Assembly (NCBI GenBank): GCA_964459465.1
Contig: CAYWLR010000006.1
Coordinates: forward strand, 62,001-126,000
Origin: CALAMC01 sp964459465
GTDB taxonomy: Bacteria; Zixibacteria; MSB-5A5; GN15; PGXB01
DNA: 64,000 nucleotides
Direction of reading: 5' to 3'
Shown here piece by piece: positions 17,057 to 25,835 of this stretch. The notes beneath the pieces were generated by a model. It was not told the origin of the DNA. It did no database searches and saw only the letters and a list, made by a program, of their open reading frames with translations. Each line of letters begins with the position of its first letter. Position 1 is the first letter of the stretch. A program made the translations under genes and the position numbers.

Positions 17057-18093
17057 TTAATTATGTTGTCCTGCTGATTGTCGCCATGCTGGTGATTGCC
17101 GCCTTCGTCCTGATATTCGGCACCAAGGACAAGATTATCGAAGCCCCCGGTCAGGTCATGCCGGTCGAATATGATGTCGTCAGGGCGGGACTGGATGGGG
17201 TCATCGAGGCCGTTTATGTCAGCCCCGGGCAAACCGTCCAAAAAGGCGACTCGCTTTTCAAATTGGCCACACCGGATTTGAACCTGGCCGCCAGCCAGGC
17301 CGCCATCGAATTAAAAATGACCGAGGTGAACCTGGCCAAGATTACAGAAGAATATGATAACCTCATGAAAAGCGAATCGTTTGAGACGCAATCGGATTTT
17401 GCCAATCTTTATCAGGCCAAGCGCGCCGCCGAAATCGCCGAAAAAAGATACGAACGAGCCGAAAGTCTGTTCGTCAAGGGATTTGTCAGCTCCGAGGACC
17501 GCGATGACCGTCTTTTGGATTTTGAACTGTCTCAATCTTACTATCTTTCATTGAAAGAACGCGCCAACCTTCTGGAAAAAAGATACCTGCTGCAAATCAA
17601 GGAACAAAAGGATAAAGTCGAGCTGGCCCGGCAGAAATACGAGCATGCAACTTCGAAATTGGGCGGCGTGACGGCCGTCGCGCCCATTACCGGCGAAATA
17701 CTGACGTCCAACCTTGACGAACTCCTCGGCCGCAAAGTCGGCCTCGGTGAGGCCGTCCTGGAAATCGGTGATTGCACACAGATGAACTTCATCGCGGAAG
17801 TGGCCGAGGCGGATATGCCGCTGGTGCGACCGAACCAGGAGGCCAGAATATTCGTCAACGCCTATCCGCACCGCCGGTTCCGCACCTTCCCGGCCGCGGT
17901 CGTCCGCATTTCGCCCCTGCCGCGTCAAACCGACGGTGGCGTCACCTATCAGACGGTACTTTTAATCGAGGACTGCCGCGTCAATCCGGATTCTTCCTCG
18001 ATCCTTCTTAAACCGGGCCTGCTGGGCAAAGCCGAAATAATTATCGAACGCGACGTCCGAATTTTAAAAATTATCCTGGAAAAGGCCGATTAG
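17035..18093 (+). CDS. HlyD-family adaptor of the peptide exporter
   Basis: A 352-residue protein with a short cytoplasmic tail, one membrane helix (about 8-29), a lipoyl domain split around a long coiled coil (first half LDGVIEAVYVSPGQTVQKGD, second half VAPITGEILTSNLDELLGRKVGLGE) and a C-terminal beta-barrel (FIAEVAEADMPLVRPNQEARI). Unlike the HlyD-like protein at 9359 it has full length. Such adaptors bridge an inner-membrane ABC exporter to the outer membrane. Its start lies within the end of nucleotidyltransferase-like protein 3 and the ABC exporter follows 89 bases later, so it is part of the peptide cluster. Confidence 0.9.
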   Translation: MQRRFRLINYVVLLIVAMLVIAAFVLIFGTKDKIIEAPGQVMPVEYDVVRAGLDGVIEAVYVSPGQTVQKGDSLFKLATPDLNLAASQAAIELKMTEVNLAKITEEYDNLMKSESFETQSDFANLYQAKRAAEIAEKRYERAESLFVKGFVSSEDRDDRLLDFELSQSYYLSLKERANLLEKRYLLQIKEQKDKVELARQKYEHATSKLGGVTAVAPITGEILTSNLDELLGRKVGLGEAVLEIGDCTQMNFIAEVAEADMPLVRPNQEARIFVNAYPHRRFRTFPAAVVRISPLPRQTDGGVTYQTVLLIEDCRVNPDSSSILLKPGLLGKAEIIIERDVRILKIILEKAD

Positions 18094-18182
18094 CCACTCC
18101 GAATATCTGACAGGATTTTTGATGTATTGAAATACTGTTAAAACTTCGTCGCGACACGGAGCATATCGGGACCGGGCATAAT

Positions 18183-19943
18183 ATGCATGATACAAAATCG
18201 ACATCGTCCTTCGGCAGGATAAAACGGGTCCTGCGCTATTTCAAACCGTACTGGTGGCTCGAATTCGAAGTGTTCGTGTGTATGAGTATCGGGGTTATGC
18301 TGACCCTGATCGATCCGCTGGTCATCAAGGTTTTAATCGATGATGTCTTCGTCGAACGCAACCTGCGCCTGTTGCATATCATCATCGGGGCCTTGATCGG
18401 TTTATATCTTGTGCGGTCCCTGATGAATATAATCACCGCCTACCTCTATAATTTTGTCGGACAGCGCATGCTCTTTGACATCAGGAGTCATCTTTTCCAG
18501 CACCTCCAGAAACTCCACCTCGGCTTTTATCACCGCACCAAAACGGGCGAGATGATCTCACGGGTGAACAATGATGTCGAAGCTCTGCAGAATGTGCTGA
18601 CCACCACCTTTGTGGACCTCATGACCGATTTACTGACCGTGGTGGCTATACTGGCGGTGGTTTTTTATCTGGACTGGCGCCTGGCTCTGGTATCCCTGAC
18701 TGCCTTTCCGCTTTTTTCCATCAGCATCGGTTATATCGGCAAAAAAATACGGGTAAAAAGCCATCAGGTCCGGGAAAAAATCGCCGATATGCTGCACTTC
18801 TTTCACGAAAGCTTCACCGGCATCAAACTGATTCAATCATACGCCCGGGAAAAATACGAAGCACGGCGATACGTCCAAAAGGGCAAGGACCTGATCAACC
18901 TGCGCATCGACCTGGGCGTGCTGGGTTCGCTGGCCAATTCCTCGGCCGGATTTTTCGCGGCGCTCGGCCCCGCTCTCGTCTTGTGGTACGGCGGTTATCG
19001 GACGGTTGAAGGCGCCTTGTCCATCGGATCGCTGGTAGCTTTTTATGCCTACATCAAAGACCTCTTCTCGCCCGTATTCCGGCTGGCGCAATTGAACGTG
19101 GTCATCCAGACGGCGCTGGCCTCGATCGATCGGATTTTTGAATTCCTCGACATAATGCCGGAAATCGAAGACGCGCCCGACGCACTGTCTGTAAAAAACA
19201 CCCGGGGAAATATCACCTTTCAAAACGTCACTTTCTTCTACAAGCAGGGGGAACCGGTTCTTAAAAATATCTCCTTCGACGTCGCGCATGGGGAAACGGT
19301 CGCCATCGTCGGCCCCAGCGGCGTCGGCAAAACCACGATCATAAATCTGATCTGCCGCTTCTATGACCCCGTGGAGGGTGCCGTCCTGCTTGACGGTGTT
19401 GACATCCGAAAAATAAAAATCAGCCATCTCCGGAAATTGATCGGTATTGTCACGCAGGAAAGCTATATGTTCAATACTAGCATTTTCGAAAATCTCAAAT
19501 TCGTCGACCGCTGGGCCACCGAGGCGGCTATTGTCGATGCCTGTCAGAAGGCATACATTCATGATTTTATCGCGTCTCTTCCCGATGGTTACAATACGCA
19601 GGTGGGCGACCGGGGCATGCGACTTTCGGGCGGTGAACAGCAACGGTTGTCCATCGCACGCGCGATTTTAAAGAACCCCCGGATTTTGCTTCTTGATGAA
19701 GCCACATCTTCGCTTGACTCCCGGGCGGAATCCCTGATTCAGAAGGCTCTGGAACCGCTCATGAAGGAACGCACGACGGTCGTAATTGCACACCGCCTGT
19801 CGACTATCATTAATGCCGATAAAATCCTTGTCCTTGACAATGGTGAAATTGTCGAGCGCGGTCGTCACGAAGAATTATTATCCCGCGGAGGCGTTTACAG
19901 GCAGTTGTGGGAAGAACAAATCAAAAAGCAGGAAAGTGATTAA
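18183..19943 (+). CDS. ABC exporter (fused membrane and ATPase domains)
   Basis: A 586-residue half-transporter of the MsbA/type I exporter kind. Six membrane helices occupy about 20-320. The ATPase domain has Walker A (GPSGVGKTT, starting at Gly377), the signature LSGGEQQRLS, Walker B (ILLLDEATSSLD) and the switch His (VIAHRLSTI). It has no N-terminal C39 peptidase domain, so it would not cut a leader itself. Following the HlyD adaptor, it is the likely exporter of the modified peptide. A PqqD/M50/HlyD protein encoded far away at 59593-61905 could supply proteolysis, but that link is speculative. Confidence 0.93.
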   Translation: MHDTKSTSSFGRIKRVLRYFKPYWWLEFEVFVCMSIGVMLTLIDPLVIKVLIDDVFVERNLRLLHIIIGALIGLYLVRSLMNIITAYLYNFVGQRMLFDIRSHLFQHLQKLHLGFYHRTKTGEMISRVNNDVEALQNVLTTTFVDLMTDLLTVVAILAVVFYLDWRLALVSLTAFPLFSISIGYIGKKIRVKSHQVREKIADMLHFFHESFTGIKLIQSYAREKYEARRYVQKGKDLINLRIDLGVLGSLANSSAGFFAALGPALVLWYGGYRTVEGALSIGSLVAFYAYIKDLFSPVFRLAQLNVVIQTALASIDRIFEFLDIMPEIEDAPDALSVKNTRGNITFQNVTFFYKQGEPVLKNISFDVAHGETVAIVGPSGVGKTTIINLICRFYDPVEGAVLLDGVDIRKIKISHLRKLIGIVTQESYMFNTSIFENLKFVDRWATEAAIVDACQKAYIHDFIASLPDGYNTQVGDRGMRLSGGEQQRLSIARAILKNPRILLLDEATSSLDSRAESLIQKALEPLMKERTTVVIAHRLSTIINADKILVLDNGEIVERGRHEELLSRGGVYRQLWEEQIKKQESD

Positions 19944-19954
19944 GCTTCGCGATT

Positions 19955-20782
19955 ATGGCCGGGTTTTCGTTTAATATCGTTCAGGTTTTGTTCGGTTTCG
20001 GTCTGGCCGTGCTGATCGCCGCCGTCTCGTACCGAGCACAGTCATTGACCGTTGGTGGAGCCCTGTGTCTTGTCGCCATCGGGACAATCGTGTTCGGTTT
20101 CGGCGGCATACCGTTCGGTGCGCCGATTGTTTTTTTCTTTGTTTCTTCATCGCTGTTGTCCCGACTGAAATCGTCCGTCAAAGCCAATGCCATGGAGGCT
20201 TTCGATAAAATCGGGGCGCGGGATTATAACCAGGTGCTGGCCAATGGCGGGGTCGGCGCCGTAAGTACCATCCTTTATGTCTTGACCGCCTGGCCGGGAT
20301 GGTATCTGGTATATCTGGCGGCCATCGGCGAGGCCTGCGCCGATACCTGGGCGACCGAAATCGGCACCATGTCCCGCCGGCAACCCCGCCATATCATTAA
20401 TTTTCGCAAAGTCGAACCCGGTCGTTCCGGAGGCATCACCCCGCTGGGAACGTCGGCGGCCTTGGCCGGGGCATTGTTTACGGCGCTGATTGGTTATTGG
20501 GCGTTGAAAATAACGCCATTGATGGAATTGAGCCCCTGGTCGGTAATAACGTGTATCGCCGCCGGTTTTCTCGGTTCGATAGCCGATTCGGTTCTGGGCG
20601 CGACCTGTCAGGCGCAATATCGCAATCATCTTACCGGAAAAATCACTGAAAAACCGTTCAGCAAGGGACACAAAAATACACTTATCGGCGGCGTGGAATT
20701 CATCAACAACGACGTCGTTAATTTCCTCGGGACGTTCACTTCAGGCATTATCATGATCATCGTGATTATTTTATTTTTCTGA
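19955..20782 (+). CDS. DUF92/TMEM19-family membrane protein
   Basis: A 275-residue protein with about six or seven membrane helices. It contains the conserved family segments LGEACADTWATEIG-like (AIGEACADTWATEIGTMSR), GGITPLGTSAALAGAL and GFLGSIADSVLGATCQ. DUF92 includes plant VTE6, a phytyl-phosphate kinase, so an isoprenoid-phosphate kinase role is possible for the family. It starts 11 bases after the ABC exporter and may be co-transcribed. Whether it belongs to the peptide system or is a housekeeping neighbour cannot be told from the sequence. Confidence 0.85.
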   Translation: MAGFSFNIVQVLFGFGLAVLIAAVSYRAQSLTVGGALCLVAIGTIVFGFGGIPFGAPIVFFFVSSSLLSRLKSSVKANAMEAFDKIGARDYNQVLANGGVGAVSTILYVLTAWPGWYLVYLAAIGEACADTWATEIGTMSRRQPRHIINFRKVEPGRSGGITPLGTSAALAGALFTALIGYWALKITPLMELSPWSVITCIAAGFLGSIADSVLGATCQAQYRNHLTGKITEKPFSKGHKNTLIGGVEFINNDVVNFLGTFTSGIIMIIVIILFF

Positions 20783-20840
20783 AAATGTCAGGAATAGTGA
20801 GTATCGAAATATATCCGGAAGACGCTCCCGGTACTTGATA

Positions 20841-22322
20841 TCATTTTATAAGGACCATCTTTCTGGAATCAGAGAATTCTTCCGTCTTCATTTGCACGAA
20901 ATATATGCCGGAAGATATTTCTCCGCCCCACGAATTCCGACCGTCCCAATCGACAGAATGATTCCCCGCCGGCTGTGATTCGAACTGCCAATGGCAGATG
21001 GCCTGCCCCAGAATATTATAAACTGTCAGCGATACCGCCGCCCGCCGGGGCAACGTATAGTCGATGCGGGTTGTCAGGTTGAAGGGATTGGGATAGTTTT
21101 GTGATAAGACATACCCCGACGGTATTCCCGGTAAATTTTCGTCCTCGACCGGTGTGGCATCGCCGCCCAGTTTGGCGATATATATGTCCGAGCCGCCGTT
21201 GCTATAGGAGTAGCTGTACCCTGCTACCATATAATCCCGAGCCTGATCCTGGAAGACAATCCGGCCGAAATCCGATTTTGACCCGCCGTATTTCTGGCTC
21301 CAGATATGATTGCCGAAAAGGTCGGTTCTGATAATATACACATCAATCCCCTGGGCGCCGAATGATTCGGTTGTGCCGGCGATAATATACCCCCCGTCGC
21401 GCGTTGGTCGGACCGAGTAGCCGCGGTCATCATTAATACCGCCGAAAGTTTGTTGCCATGTCGGAACACCGGCCAAATCCGTCCTTATTAAATATACATC
21501 GGAATACCCGGATCCGTATGAGGCAGTACTGCCGATAATGACGAAGCCGCTGTCCGGCGCTATTTCAACGCCGCTTCCGAAATCGGCTTTGTCGCCTCCC
21601 AGGGTGATGGCCCACAAGGAATCACCAGATGAATCGACCCTGACCAGATAAATGCTGCTGTACCCCTCGCCGAAGGAACCGGTAGAACCGACCGCGACAA
21701 AACCCCCCCCGGTTACTTCCCGGACGGCGCTCCCCGATTCCCCTCCGACACCGCCGAAGGTTCTGGTCCAGAGAGTGTCGCCCACGGTATTTGTCCGAAT
21801 CAAATAAAGGTCGGAGTAACCCGCCCCGCGCGATGAAGTCGTACCGCATATTATATACCCGTCTCCGGTCACTCTGACCGAACAGCCTTCGTCATTGTCG
21901 GTGCCTCCGTACGTGCGCGACCAAACCGTCTGCCCGACCGAATCGACTTTGACCAAATAGACATCGCGCTTGCCCGAACCAAAAGATCGAGTCGAGCCCA
22001 CCAGGATATAACCGCCGTCAGTCGTCTGCTGGATATCATAACCGTATTCGGTCGAATCGCCGCCATACGTGGCCGTCCATATCGTATCTCCGGCCGAATT
22101 GAGTTTCAGCAAGTACATATCAAAATCGCCGGCCCCGTAGGAATACGTGCTTCCCAATAACGCGTAACTACCGTCGTCGGCCTGAATGCCGGCCTGCCCC
22201 ACTTCATTATATACCCCGCCTTTATTCGTCTGCCAGACCAGAGCCTGCCCCGATAACGTTAACGGCAGCACCGCGCAGAGCACTATTGCTGAATACATCG
22301 CTCTATTAAATTTGCAACTCAT
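20841..22322 (-). CDS. Secreted repeat protein with FlgD-like C-terminus
   Basis: A 493-residue protein with a signal peptide (AIVLCAVLPLTLSGQA) and seven repeats of about 50 residues, each containing a block like GGYILVGSTRSFGSGKRDVYLVKVDSVGQTVWSRTYGG. The repeat resembles beta-propeller blades. The C-terminal 85 residues are a FlgD-like Ig domain (LSQNYPNPFNLTTRIDYTL ... KMVLIK) of the type that directs export or anchoring in FCB bacteria. It is encoded opposite to its neighbours. Function unknown; a structural or binding role at the cell surface is likely. Confidence 0.85.
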   Translation of the reverse strand: MSCKFNRAMYSAIVLCAVLPLTLSGQALVWQTNKGGVYNEVGQAGIQADDGSYALLGSTYSYGAGDFDMYLLKLNSAGDTIWTATYGGDSTEYGYDIQQTTDGGYILVGSTRSFGSGKRDVYLVKVDSVGQTVWSRTYGGTDNDEGCSVRVTGDGYIICGTTSSRGAGYSDLYLIRTNTVGDTLWTRTFGGVGGESGSAVREVTGGGFVAVGSTGSFGEGYSSIYLVRVDSSGDSLWAITLGGDKADFGSGVEIAPDSGFVIIGSTASYGSGYSDVYLIRTDLAGVPTWQQTFGGINDDRGYSVRPTRDGGYIIAGTTESFGAQGIDVYIIRTDLFGNHIWSQKYGGSKSDFGRIVFQDQARDYMVAGYSYSYSNGGSDIYIAKLGGDATPVEDENLPGIPSGYVLSQNYPNPFNLTTRIDYTLPRRAAVSLTVYNILGQAICHWQFESQPAGNHSVDWDGRNSWGGEISSGIYFVQMKTEEFSDSRKMVLIK

Positions 22323-22544
22323 TACAAATCCGTCGCTTCCTTAACCGGCTGTATAAATATTGAACAGCCGCCTCTATAGTCAGTATCGACTTTCCCCCAT
22401 AGCACTTTAGCCTTTTGGTGATATTTTGAAACGTTCCATTTTCGTTAAGTCAGCCAGAATTAGTCCGTTCAGCCCATCGGTAAATTGACTCCGTATCTTA
22501 CCGATTTTTATCAAAGCGCCTATGGGTATATATCTTACTGTCGG

Positions 22545-22637
22545 ACTTAATCTTACATCTTCAATTATAGGATCTTCCCGATACTACCCGATTCCCGAAC
22601 CCAGATATTGATTGGAGCTGTCGTCGTAAGATTAAGT
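22545..22637. promoter_or_regulatory. 12-bp perfect inverted repeat upstream of the pilus locus
   Basis: ACTTAATCTTAC at 22545-22556 and GTAAGATTAAGT at 22626-22637 are exact reverse complements, 69 bases apart. They lie in the 409-base region between the divergent repeat-protein gene and the first DUF4402 gene, which otherwise holds no visible gene. An invertible promoter, a regulator site pair or a long-range stem are all possible. Confidence 0.45.
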
Positions 22638-22731
22638 GCTACAATCAGTTTATAGAAAACGTGTGGGGTGGCATCCGGCTTGCCCGGATATTATCTCAAA
22701 GAATACACGGCCCTTTATGGGGGAGGAATTT

Positions 22732-23259
22732 ATGCCTAAGAGACTATGCCTCTTGGTGCTGACGGCTATAGTTATGGCTATTGGCAACGATTCTGTCATG
22801 GCGCAGGAATATGGAACAATTCAGGCCACCGCTACCGTCTTGCAAGCCATAAACGTTCGGGGAACCCATGACCTGATGTTTGAAACGGTTATTCCGGGGA
22901 CGCCCAAAACGGTTGACAAGGCTACTATCGGACGGGCCGGAGAATTCGAGATTACCGGTTTTTCCTCGGCGGAAATTGGCATCGATTTCACCTTGCCGCC
23001 CGCCCTGTTATTGCTCGATTCGACCGCCGCCATGCCGATCGGTTTCAACAGCACCGATGCTTCCTATGATGACGGTACCGGCGGCGGACAGACGGCGCCG
23101 GTCGCCTTTATCAACCCGAATGGTCCTTTGACCTTGCGTCTGGGAAGCGCCGGGCAGATGACCATCTGGATTGGCGGCACCGTTACTCCCGGTCTCACCC
23201 AGACCGGTGGCGATTACGCCGCCGACATTACTTTAACTGTGGCCTATACCGGCAATTAG
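22732..23259 (+). CDS. DUF4402 pilin-like subunit 1
   Basis: A 175-residue exported protein from the ATG at 22732, seven bases after GGGGGAGG; the frame is open upstream but without a site. A signal peptide (LCLLVLTAIVMAIGNDSVMA) precedes a DUF4402 domain with the family pattern ATVLQAINVRGTHDLMFETVIPG near the start and the conserved end ADITLTVAYTGN. DUF4402 proteins are beta-sandwich, pilin-like subunits often encoded with chaperone-usher genes. It is first of four such subunits, followed downstream by a PapD-like chaperone and an usher-like barrel. Confidence 0.88.
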   Translation: MPKRLCLLVLTAIVMAIGNDSVMAQEYGTIQATATVLQAINVRGTHDLMFETVIPGTPKTVDKATIGRAGEFEITGFSSAEIGIDFTLPPALLLLDSTAAMPIGFNSTDASYDDGTGGGQTAPVAFINPNGPLTLRLGSAGQMTIWIGGTVTPGLTQTGGDYAADITLTVAYTGN

Positions 23260-23374
23260 GTTAAAGTCTGCAAAGATGTAATTTACACCGGCCCGGCCCG
23301 GTTGTTTCGTCTTGACAAAATCCGGAATGGCAGTACTTTAATACTGAACTACATATTCAGTATTGAAGGCTGTC

Positions 23375-23779
23375 ATGTCGGCAAAAATTGGGCTTTTTAT
23401 TATCGTTTTAACCGTTTTCCTGACCTGTCCCCCCAAGGTCGCGGCGCAGCCGGAAGCCACCGCTCACATCCGGGCTACCGCCACCGTCGTCATGCCGGTC
23501 GGCTTTTACAATAATCTGTCCGAATGGCCTGCCAACGGTCCCGATTCCCCTGTTATCGAAATCTGTCATCCCCGTTACGCCGGGATAATTGTTACCATAA
23601 GCAACGATACGGGGATGCTCGAAAAGTACCAATTTAGCGATTACTCCGAAAATGGTTATCCGGAGAAAACCAACGCCTCGAACCGGGCATCAATGGCGCT
23701 CGAACGGGCCGTCTTGTCATTTGACGACCGTTTTTTTCGGGATTACTGCCTTGTCACCATTATCTATTCCGAAAATTGA
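23375..23779 (+). CDS. Small secreted protein within the pilus locus
   Basis: A 134-residue protein from the ATG at 23375, five bases after GAAGG. A signal peptide (IGLFIIVLTVFLTCPPKVAA) is followed by a short region beginning PEATAHIRATATVVMPVGFYNNL, which resembles the first strands of DUF4402 or related adhesin subunits, but the typical AYTGN end is absent; it ends VTIIYSEN. I do not recognise a family. Its place between DUF4402 genes suggests a minor subunit, tip or adaptor. Confidence 0.65.
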   Translation: MSAKIGLFIIVLTVFLTCPPKVAAQPEATAHIRATATVVMPVGFYNNLSEWPANGPDSPVIEICHPRYAGIIVTISNDTGMLEKYQFSDYSENGYPEKTNASNRASMALERAVLSFDDRFFRDYCLVTIIYSEN

Positions 23780-23852
23780 CTCCGCACAAAAAATAAGTAT
23801 TGCCCGGCTGGTATGAATTCCAGTAATTATCTTTCGCAAGGCGGGTCCCGAA

Positions 23853-24323
23853 ATGAAAAAAATAGTGTTCGTCGCAACCATAGTTTCCCTGGCGTTCAGT
23901 TCATTAAATGTCCATGCACAAAATGCTATCGTCAACAATGACCTGTCTTTCGGAGATATTTTCCCAGGGATTCCCAAGACTATTTCGAAAACTACCCCGG
24001 GTTCCGCCGCCGAGTTTTTCATCTCCGGTACTGCCGGATCGGAGGTCGCCATCGATTTTTCTCTACCCACATACATGAACTCCGGTGGCCATAATATGCA
24101 GATGGTTTTCAGAGAGACCGACTGCGCCCTCGATTCCAGCGCCACTCCCGATCAAACCAATCCCGGAAGTAATAATCTTGACCCCTGGCATACCATTACC
24201 TACAGGTTAGGCTCGAATGGTTTGACTGTCTGGCTGGGCGGGATGGTCGTTCCAAAACTTATGCAGAAAAAAGGAAGTTACTCCGCCGTCATCGTCCTAA
24301 CCGTCGCCTATACAGGCAATTAA
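23853..24323 (+). CDS. DUF4402 pilin-like subunit 2
   Basis: A 156-residue exported protein with a signal peptide (IVFVATIVSLAFSSLNVHA) and a compact DUF4402 domain (DLSFGDIFPGIPKTI ... LTVAYTGN). It is shorter than the other subunits because it lacks the first strand region (ATANVLAVLTVTATH in the paralogues). That could make it a chain-starting or chain-ending subunit. Orientation and spacing fit the same locus. Confidence 0.82.
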   Translation: MKKIVFVATIVSLAFSSLNVHAQNAIVNNDLSFGDIFPGIPKTISKTTPGSAAEFFISGTAGSEVAIDFSLPTYMNSGGHNMQMVFRETDCALDSSATPDQTNPGSNNLDPWHTITYRLGSNGLTVWLGGMVVPKLMQKKGSYSAVIVLTVAYTGN

Positions 24324-24509
24324 GCCGAATTCTCGCTGATTTTAGTATTTCCGGGCCAGTCTTTTCCGGCAAATGATTCATCCGATTTTTCCCGATCCTT
24401 TTTCTAATGAAACATTCAAGAAATTTCCATATTTGACGATTATTCCTTTATAGAAATGGGCTTAAACAAGTGAATAAAATTTTGGGATTATAGAAAGAAG
24501 GAGATGGCT

Positions 24510-25123
24510 ATGCATTCCCATTCAAGGATGAACGGCATTTTCAAAAGCCTGATATTAATCACGGTGGCCATGTTTATCATGACGCCCGGATTGTTGAAAG
24601 CGCAGGATGTGGCCGTCGGTCAGGCCACCGCCAATGTCCTGGCAGTTCTGACCGTTACCGCGACTCACGATCTGGCCTTCGGTGATGTCATGCAGGGCGT
24701 GCCTCATGTCGCCGACAAGACCGTCATTGCCGACGCCGGCGTCTTTCAGGTTACCGGTGAAGGCGGTGCCGAAGTCGCCATGTATCTGCAGTTGCCCGAC
24801 TACCTNNNNNNNNNNNNNNNNNNNNNNNNNNNNNNNNNNNNNNNNNNNNNNNNNNNNNNNNNNNNNNNNNNNNNNNNNNNNNNNNNNNNNNNNNNNNNNN
24901 NNNNNACGCCGATATCGATACGACCGCGGCGGGAACCCCGGCGGTTCATGGAGGCGGTGCTATTGTCGACCAGAACCCGCACGCTCTCCCCGAGACGGCC
25001 TTGGGCGGAGCCGATAATATCCTCCAGATATTTCTTGGCGGTAAAGTTCATCCGACTGTCGACCAGAGAGCGGCCGCCTATGCCGCCGATATTGTTTTAA
25101 CCGTGGCCTATACCGGCAACTAA
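24510..25123 (+). CDS. DUF4402 pilin-like subunit 3, interrupted by an assembly gap
   Basis: The ATG at 24510 lies six bases after AAGGAG. The product begins with a signal peptide and the DUF4402 domain VGQATANVLAVLTVTATHDLAFGD. The run is broken by 100 N (24806-24905). After the gap the correct frame continues as DIDTTAAGTPAVHGGG and ends VLTVAYTGN at a TAA at 25121-25123; the frame implied by 100 bases is wrong. The intact neighbour has 50 bases in this place, which restores the frame exactly. So the gene is probably whole and about 187 residues long, and the gap is an artefact of near-identical tandem copies. Confidence 0.8.
24806..24905. other. Assembly gap of 100 N inside DUF4402 subunit 3
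   Basis: Exactly 100 N, a placeholder length. Comparison with the tandem paralogue predicts about 50 missing bases. Confidence 0.95.
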
Positions 25124-25162
25124 GAGACATTTCAATGCGGGTAAACATTAGGAGAAATTAAA

Positions 25163-25711
25163 ATGCGATTCAATTTGAAAAAAAGATATATACTGCTGAT
25201 GGCCGCGACGATGGCTTTTGCCCCGCTGGCCGTCATGGCCCAGGATGTTTCGACGGGTCAGGCTACCGCCAACGTCCTGGCCGTTCTGACAGTTACCGCG
25301 ACCCACGATCTGGCCTTCGGTGATGTCATGCAGGGTGTGCCCCATGTCGCCGACAAGACCGTCATTGCCGATGCCGGCGTCTTTCAAATTACCGGTGAAG
25401 GCGGTGCCGAAGTCGCCATGTATCTGCAGTTGCCCGACTACCTCTGGAATTCGACCAACACCGACCGCTTGGTGATATCGTTCAGCGCCACCGACGCCGA
25501 TATCGATACGACCGCGGCGGGAACCCCGGCGGTTCATGGAGGCGGTGCCATTGTCGATCAAAACCCGCATTATCTCCCCGAAACAGCCCTCGGCGGAGCC
25601 GATAATATCCTTCAGATATTTCTCGGTGGCACGGTTTATCCGACCGTTGACCAGAGAGCGGCGGCCTATGATGCCGATATTATTTTGACCGTGGCCTATA
25701 CCGGTAATTAG
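25163..25711 (+). CDS. DUF4402 pilin-like subunit 4
   Basis: A 182-residue exported protein with TAGGAG nine bases before the ATG. Signal peptide (LLMAATMAFAPLAVMA), then a full DUF4402 domain ending LTVAYTGN. It is nearly identical to subunit 3 over the whole mature domain at both protein and DNA level, which points to a recent tandem duplication. It is the last subunit before the hairpin and the chaperone and usher genes, so subunits would be made in excess of assembly factors. Confidence 0.9.
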   Translation: MRFNLKKRYILLMAATMAFAPLAVMAQDVSTGQATANVLAVLTVTATHDLAFGDVMQGVPHVADKTVIADAGVFQITGEGGAEVAMYLQLPDYLWNSTNTDRLVISFSATDADIDTTAAGTPAVHGGGAIVDQNPHYLPETALGGADNILQIFLGGTVYPTVDQRAAAYDADIILTVAYTGN

Positions 25712-25754
25712 TATAATATTGTGTTAGCTTGGCCAGTTTTGTTTTAATAGTTTT

Positions 25755-25788
25755 CTTTAAGGGGTTCGCCAGAGCGAATCCCTTAAAG
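25755..25788 (+). promoter_or_regulatory. Strong hairpin between subunit genes and chaperone/usher genes
   Basis: CTTTAAGGGGTTCGC and GCGAATCCCTTAAAG pair over 15 bp with one G-U in RNA, closed by a 4-base loop. There is no T-tract after it, so processing, 3'-end protection of the subunit message or partial termination is likelier than full termination. Confidence 0.55.
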
Positions 25789-25835
25789 CACATAGTAAAA
25801 TATAGGATCAATATAGAACATTGGATGAGGATGTC

